Assembly: GCA_010645155.1 (NCBI GenBank)
Contig: CM021319.1
Location: forward strand, 7,546,554 to 7,610,553
Direction: 5' to 3'
Source: Tigriopus japonicus
Lineage: Eukaryota; Arthropoda; Copepoda; Harpacticoida; Harpacticidae
DNA: 64,000 nt
The notes beneath the pieces are model-generated. The model did not search any database. It saw only the letters and a list, made by a program, of their open reading frames with translations, and was not told the DNA's origin. Positions 59,186-64,000 of the stretch are shown here, in pieces (the stretch's first letter is position 1; each line of letters begins with the position of its first letter). The translations under genes and the position numbers were made by a program.

Positions 59186-60053
59186 TTATGGGCTTAAGGT
59201 CTTCCGATGGACCAAGTCTATTAGTTCTTGGACCTTCCTGTCTAACCTTAAAAAATCCTGCTTACTAACAAAATTTTGCTCCACAGGAAGGGATTGTTGA
59301 GGAGGAGAAGGGGCGACTACATTGGAGTAGGACCTAGGTTGCCCATAGGAAAAAGTGGGATGAGAAATGGGGTTATGGATGTTCGGGAGAAGGGTAGAAA
59401 TAGGAATAGGCTTTGAGGTGAGGGAAGGGAAATGGGACAAGGAGTTGGGAGGAGGAGAAGTACGAGGAGGGGGGAGGCTGAAAAGATGAAATGTTCGAGG
59501 GATTGGATGCTAACCTATAACCATATCTAGGAGACCCAGATTTTGCTGGTCTCGGTTTCCTCTGAGTACCTCGTACATGAACCTGTCTACACTCCACATT
59601 GAAACATGTCCCACTACTCATTGATCTACGACACATGTACGTATGAAAGAAGGGGCACTCGACCTTTGAGCACCCTCTCTTGTTGTATTTCAGGAGCCCA
59701 AACTTCAACAATTTCTGACACCACTGTGGATGTTCAAAAGAGCTACAACCTTTTCTATCAGGACTACAAGGCTGCCTTTTGTGGTCAGGACAGACTTCCT
59801 TACAAGCTAGAGCTTCCTGGACAATTTTTGGTTGAGCTACTTCAACCAACTCAACCTCAATCTCCTCCGTATCAGTGGAGTTGTCTACAGTTGAGTCCGC
59901 CTTTGAATCAACGAGCTTTCTGGTCTGACTAACCCAAGCAACCAGAGCCTCAACTATGAAAGCCTTCTTGACAACAGAGGGGTCCTTCCCTTCCAAGGCT
60001 AAATGCAGACATTTTTTAGCCTCATCGCTAACCTGACTCAAGATGGCGTCCAT
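59186..60053 (-). pseudogene. Non-LTR retrotransposon ORF1, frameshifted
   Basis: Starts MDAILSQVSDEAKKCLHLAL at 60053. A Cys/His-rich middle region (CPDHKRQPC, CQKLLKFGLL, CSKVECPFFHTYMC, CFNVECRQVH) looks like tandem CCCH-type nucleic-acid-binding fingers. The frame stops at 59373, but the adjacent frame continues (VAPSPPQQSLPVEQ to 59186), so a single frame change near 59470 is likely. ORF2 starts 12 bases downstream. The protein would bind the element's RNA, by analogy with other LINE ORF1 products. Confidence 0.75.
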
Positions 60054-60379
60054 CTTGTAAATGGAAGGAAAAACTAACAACCAACTCTAACAAAAGTAAT
60101 GAGAGGAAGGGGGGGGGGATCTGAAGTAAATTAGAAAGGAGCTGATTCCTTTACTATGTGTATGTTTGTTATTTCCTAAAAGGGGAGGGGGGTGAGAAAG
60201 ATTAACAGGAGACAACTAGGTGAAGAAGCTGACCAGACTGACCTAGCGCAAGAGAGGGAGCCAACCGAACAATTTCACACCTAACTGTAAGAAGACAGAA
60301 CGTCCCCTAATGGAGTAGTACCCTTTCTGGCCAACAGGAAAGAAGAAAAAACAAGAGTTTCGAATATCTCCCGACAACT

Positions 60380-60485
60380 TCAATCCGACCCCCAACAGGA
60401 TTCGAACCTACGCCGTCTGGAGAAGCACTTACACTCGGCACTTTTAAGAACGCGCTAATACGCGTGGCAACTCTGGCTTCCTTTA
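60380..60485 (-). repeat. tRNA-like (SINE or LINE 5'-associated) unit
   Basis: The minus strand has a box A-like TTGCCACGCGTATTAGCGCG and a box B AGGTTCGAATCC about 55 bases later, with a spacing that would suit a Leu/Ser-type tRNA with a long variable arm. It lies about 330 bases upstream of the LINE ORF1 start, on the same strand. The acceptor stem is not convincing, so a tRNA-derived repeat is favoured over a functional tRNA. Confidence 0.5.
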
Positions 60486-60559
60486 AGAGTTCCTTTAAGT
60501 GTACTTTTAGTCTCTTATGAGTAGTTCCAGTCTCACGTTTGTTTCTTTGTACCTTCATT

Positions 60560-62168
60560 CAGTCCATCTTTCTTGCTGACATTTTGAACAACCTTTGGTC
60601 GTAAAATAAAAAGAGCAGGAAGTTCAAGTGTCCATTTTAGCCTTCAGTTGATTGACTCATTTGATGTATTAGATATAAGTTCATGCAGCCTTGATTGACT
60701 TATTTTTGTTTATACTTTGTCATGTGACTTTTTTGGAAACAAAGTTTGAAGAATGTTTTAACCATTATTTTTCAAATTATTATTCTTGGACACTTTATTT
60801 TTGGGCTCTTTTGGACACCTGATTTTTCGACATTCTTGTGCAAAAGTGTCCAAAAATCAAATAGCACCCTGGGAGGTAGTGGGAAGTTTTATTAGAATGT
60901 TGGTTTATAATATTGGCGCGATCAAATGGGCCATACATGAAGTTGGAAAAACATGGAAAAGTGGAAGGTGAAGAAGATAAAGAGTTAAAACCTCAGGCCA
61001 TTGAAATCTTTGTTCAACTTGAATCCCACTAGACGTTACCACTTGAGATTGCGGGAGATTGGACGGAGTAGGTAAGTTTAAATTTAAAAAGTGGGAAGGA
61101 ATTGTTGGAATAAAAAGGTAGCTTTCCAAGCACCATGCAAAGAATCGTTTAAGTTTAGAACACTCCGAATTCTTAGGAAAATAAGCCCAAATCTAGATGA
61201 AACCGCTTTGCCAGATGGCAAAAAAATACTTTGCCCTCGTAATCGTTTGCCCTCCCTGGTGGAAACCGCACAAAACTCACGCAATAAACTGAAATCTTAA
61301 TTGGGATCTTAGGCAGAATGCGTCAAGAGCCCTGGACTGTCCACTTTATTGATTAGTTTCATTTTTATCAAAGCTTCTGGGAATTTTTCCATCTTTTCAC
61401 AAACGTGAAATGAAAATGACCTACCTTTAACGTCAGTGCAAAATTTTTCGACCTCATAGAAGAGGAAACTCGTGCACAATCTCTTCTTTGACGAGGTTTA
61501 TGCTCGTGCTAATCCAAGGGTTACTTAGAGCTATGAAGTTTTAGTGTCTCTCCTTCGGCTGATCCAAGACACAACAGAGCATATGGAGAATTGTCTCTCA
61601 GAGAAATCCACAATGATCTCGAAATTTGGATAGATACTCGATTAAAATCCATGTTATGTTTCAATGTGTAAAGACAAACTGCTTAATGATGAATACCTTT
61701 TACATCTACAGTAGGGACCGGAATGTGATGATTAGCTTATTTTTTATTATAGTGTCACCTACTCTTGAATATAATTATTGAGGCAACTCGAACTTGATTT
61801 AGCTCAGGTGTTGCCAAATTGGTCCTAGTTTAGGTTTTTTTAAAAGTTCAATACAACCTGCCCTTTTGAACAGTAATAAACTTCGAGTCAAAAGAACTAT
61901 TTTCAGGAGAGACTGGGGTTAACCATTGAGGTTCTTTGATGTGCCAATGAAAGTGTTTCAAGATATTTAATTTCATTTTGCAATTGCAGAGTATCATAAT
62001 GAAGATATTTTGTTAAGGTGTGCATTTGAAATTTGCTCAAATAACAATTTCAATTAATGATTTTAGTTGTTCAATAGATTTAATATAGTTATTTAAGCTA
62101 ATCACGTGTTGTGCCGTCCCTCACGTTGGGCCCGGGACTGTTGCTCATCGCCGTTACTTCGTATTCAT
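60560..62168. other. Intergenic, no gene recognised
   Basis: AT-rich with only short unsupported open frames on either strand (60786-60971, 60905-61129, 61084-61300). Confidence 0.4.
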
Positions 62169-62176
62169 GTCGCAAG

Positions 62177-62473
62177 TAGTGATGTGACTTGGTGTGTTGG
62201 GCAAGCTTTTTTGCGCGAGGTCGCAAGGTAGGGTCACCTAATGGAGATTTCGTATTGTGCTCAGCTATATCAGCAAACACAAATTTGAGTGTCATTTGCA
62301 ACCCTGTTCAGAAGTCACAAAAGTTAGGGACGCCGTTCCGTTCTCCTTGATAAAAAAACAGGTTTTTGAAGATTGGTAAGCAAAGCCGAATACGATTTCA
62401 CAAAGGTCGATTGGCGACACTACCTTACGACCTCGCGCAAAAAGCTTGCCCAACACACCAAGTCACATCACTA
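62177..62473. mobile_element. hAT-type MITE with ~65-bp inverted ends
   Basis: Both ends read TAGTGATGTGACTTGGTGTG inward and continue TTGGGCAAGC, then TTTTTGCGCGAGGTCG, nearly identical over about 65 bases. Exact 8-bp target duplication gtcgcaag (62169-62176 and 62474-62481). 297 bp. The high end-to-end identity suggests a recent insertion. Confidence 0.93.
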
Positions 62474-62481
62474 GTCGCAAG

Positions 62482-64000
62482 GCATTTAATAGACCGCAGC
62501 TGCGAATAAAAAGCGATTCCAGGGCGTCGCTCCTTTCTTCATGATTCATGAGGATCCAAGTCCAGCTCGCCCGCATTCGAAGGTTCCTCTCGATGAAGAT
62601 CTTCTAACGCCTGACATCGAACCACCGCTTCAGCAAAGTTCCTCAACTTCTGCTGAGCTAGAGCAAGACGTTCTTGGCTAGAGGTACTCGGCCCTCCAAG
62701 GCCCTCAGTTGCTTAGGATCGATGGGTCGAAGCTCGTCGAGCCATGGATGTACTTACAGAAGAGGATGCGAAGACAGCTGTTTGTTGTTGTTTTTGAGAG
62801 CCCAATGAGGCCCTATGGACTGCACGATAGGCATGTGTTATGGACTCAATATTCAATATTTCATAATAAATCAGTGAATGAATTGTCTAGACATCATTCT
62901 GGCATGTGTATCTGTCTCTTAGAGATAATTAAATGCAACCCACTCTTGGGTAAATCACGTTCATCACTCATTATCAACCCTGTTCTACTTATCCTGAAAT
63001 ACCAATGGTTTCAGATTATAAGTACCTAACAACACTATCAAAGTGAAGAATATAGTGCTCCATGAAGGTGATCTGTTCTTTACTTCATTCTGCACGAATA
63101 ATCATTCAGAGGGAATCATCAACAACTCAACTATAAGTTGATGAATAATTTGTTCAATATTGCGCTTCCTCTCGGTTTGGCCTGTCAAAATGTCGATATT
63201 TGGTATCTAATGGACTTCAAGCATTTCAGACGGTAAAATAATGACTAGAAATGATGTTTTTATGGGGAAGAGTGTGGATGCTTTGGGTGTAAGTTTCATT
63301 GTTAATAACAGGGCCACAGTTTTCCAAAAACACGCTCAATTTTCATGAAACTTCATCCATGTATAATTGAACCCGTTGTCTGAAGCTGGTATTATTATAT
63401 TCAAGTAATACATGCGTTTAATTGAGATCCATTCTCAGTTTTGTGCGGGACATTGATCTGAAGCAGCTCAGTTTCGACTAATTCCGGAGAACAGAAAACA
63501 TCAGCATAGAAATTAATGGCAGGAAAAGGAGTGCTATCTCATGCTGTAACTTTGTTCTGTAGTATTATAGTGCTCTAGTATCGTCTTTTGGCGATTTCAT
63601 TCAAATTCACTGCAGAGCCGCACAGTTTTAAGGGCCTCATTGGGCTTCGCGTCAGCTGAAGTTCGCGTCCTGTGGTGAGAGGTTCCTGGTCGAGCTCATT
63701 CACCTCTTCTGCCAACGAGTCTACAATCGTTTGGGCATGCCGACCGCATTGAGCTCGGCTCCTCCTCGCCGTAGCAACGGATTCGTCTGCCGTTGCCATT
63801 GCCCTTCTTAGTAGCTCTACCACTGACACTGCAGTTGGCTCCAACCCGCCTCCAGGTTGCCAGATCCACCCACCAGGCCGTTAACACTTGGGGTCACGCC
63901 TACGATCACCACAAGAGTCACCGCTGCCACCATGTGCGCTAATCTCCCTACGATCGCTCAATAATTTAGCCAGATAGGATGGACTAGTATTCGCGCGTCT
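62482..64000. other. Right edge, no gene recognised
   Basis: Two GC-richer patches (62560-62830 and 63590-63960) contrast with the AT-rich sequence around them. They share the word gcccaatgaggccct in inverted orientation (62800 and about 63637). The minus-strand frame 63575-63844 (89 residues, Arg/Glu-rich) has no recognised domain. It could be the edge of a gene or repeat outside the window. Confidence 0.3.

Noticed and set aside
63575..63844. 89-residue Arg/Glu-rich minus-strand frame
   Set aside because: No domain, no splice signals, and near the window edge; cannot be judged.
1..64000. CRISPR arrays, bacterial operons or prophage
   Set aside because: Introns, SINEs, LINEs and MITEs show this is eukaryotic; the tandem repeats seen are minisatellites or duplications without spacers.

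Overview
The window is eukaryotic nuclear DNA: multi-exon genes with GT/AG introns, low GC outside exons, and a very dense load of small transposons. It is most likely an arthropod, probably a crustacean (copepod-like). The reasons are a brachyurin-type digestive serine protease with the crustacean-style Gly189/Asp226 specificity pocket, secreted Gly-Tyr-rich genes whose first exon encodes only 4-5 residues, and mariner- and hAT-rich introns. The species call is inference. Two runs of N (19178-19273 and 50350-50435) are each flanked by near-identical direct copies of the same sequence, which looks like unmerged haplotypes rather than biology.

Layout. 0-8.9 kb: a small family of secreted Gly-Tyr-rich precursors on the minus strand. 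There are two full genes (3893-4700, 7575-8001), the first exon of a third (226-240), and a tandem repeat at 8397-8878 that carries a decayed copy of their shared 5' region. 9-17 kb: a plus-strand polypeptide GalNAc-transferase of the GALNT2/pgant2 type in at least seven exons. 18-22 kb: nested transposons, a dead Ty1/copia gag and a 17-bp minisatellite. 21.9-25.7 kb: a complete five-exon minus-strand TUT1-type terminal uridylyltransferase; its fourth intron holds a hAT element that contains a copy of part of the gene's own last exon. 27.6-28.6 kb: a short calponin-homology (MICAL-like) protein. 28.6-33.7 kb: no gene recognised. 35.7-38.1 kb: a three-exon tRNA 2'-phosphotransferase (TRPT1/Tpt1) whose first intron carries a tRNA-derived SINE, a hAT element and a palindromic MITE. 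41.7-44.1 kb: a secreted acidic protein with AEKP repeats. 49.9-54.4 kb: the five-exon brachyurin-like protease. 55.5-60.6 kb: a mariner relic and a mutated non-LTR retrotransposon with a tRNA-like unit at its 5' side. 62.2-62.5 kb: a young-looking hAT MITE.

The genes do not form a pathway. GALNT2 starts mucin-type O-glycosylation in the Golgi, TUT1 and TRPT1 act on U6 snRNA and tRNA, and the protease, acidic protein and Gly-Tyr precursors are secreted. The unifying theme is transposition. At least eight elements end in hAT-like termini with exact or slightly decayed 8-bp target duplications. Three copies of a ~590-bp palindromic MITE and several mariner-type elements account for much of the intergenic and intronic DNA. 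The best leads are the hAT element carrying a TUT1 exon fragment, the amidation-ready (Gly-Lys-Arg) processing sites in the Gly-Tyr precursors with their shared promoter block, a 152-bp solo LTR nested in a hAT element, and a long perfect-looking hairpin inside a GALNT2 intron.
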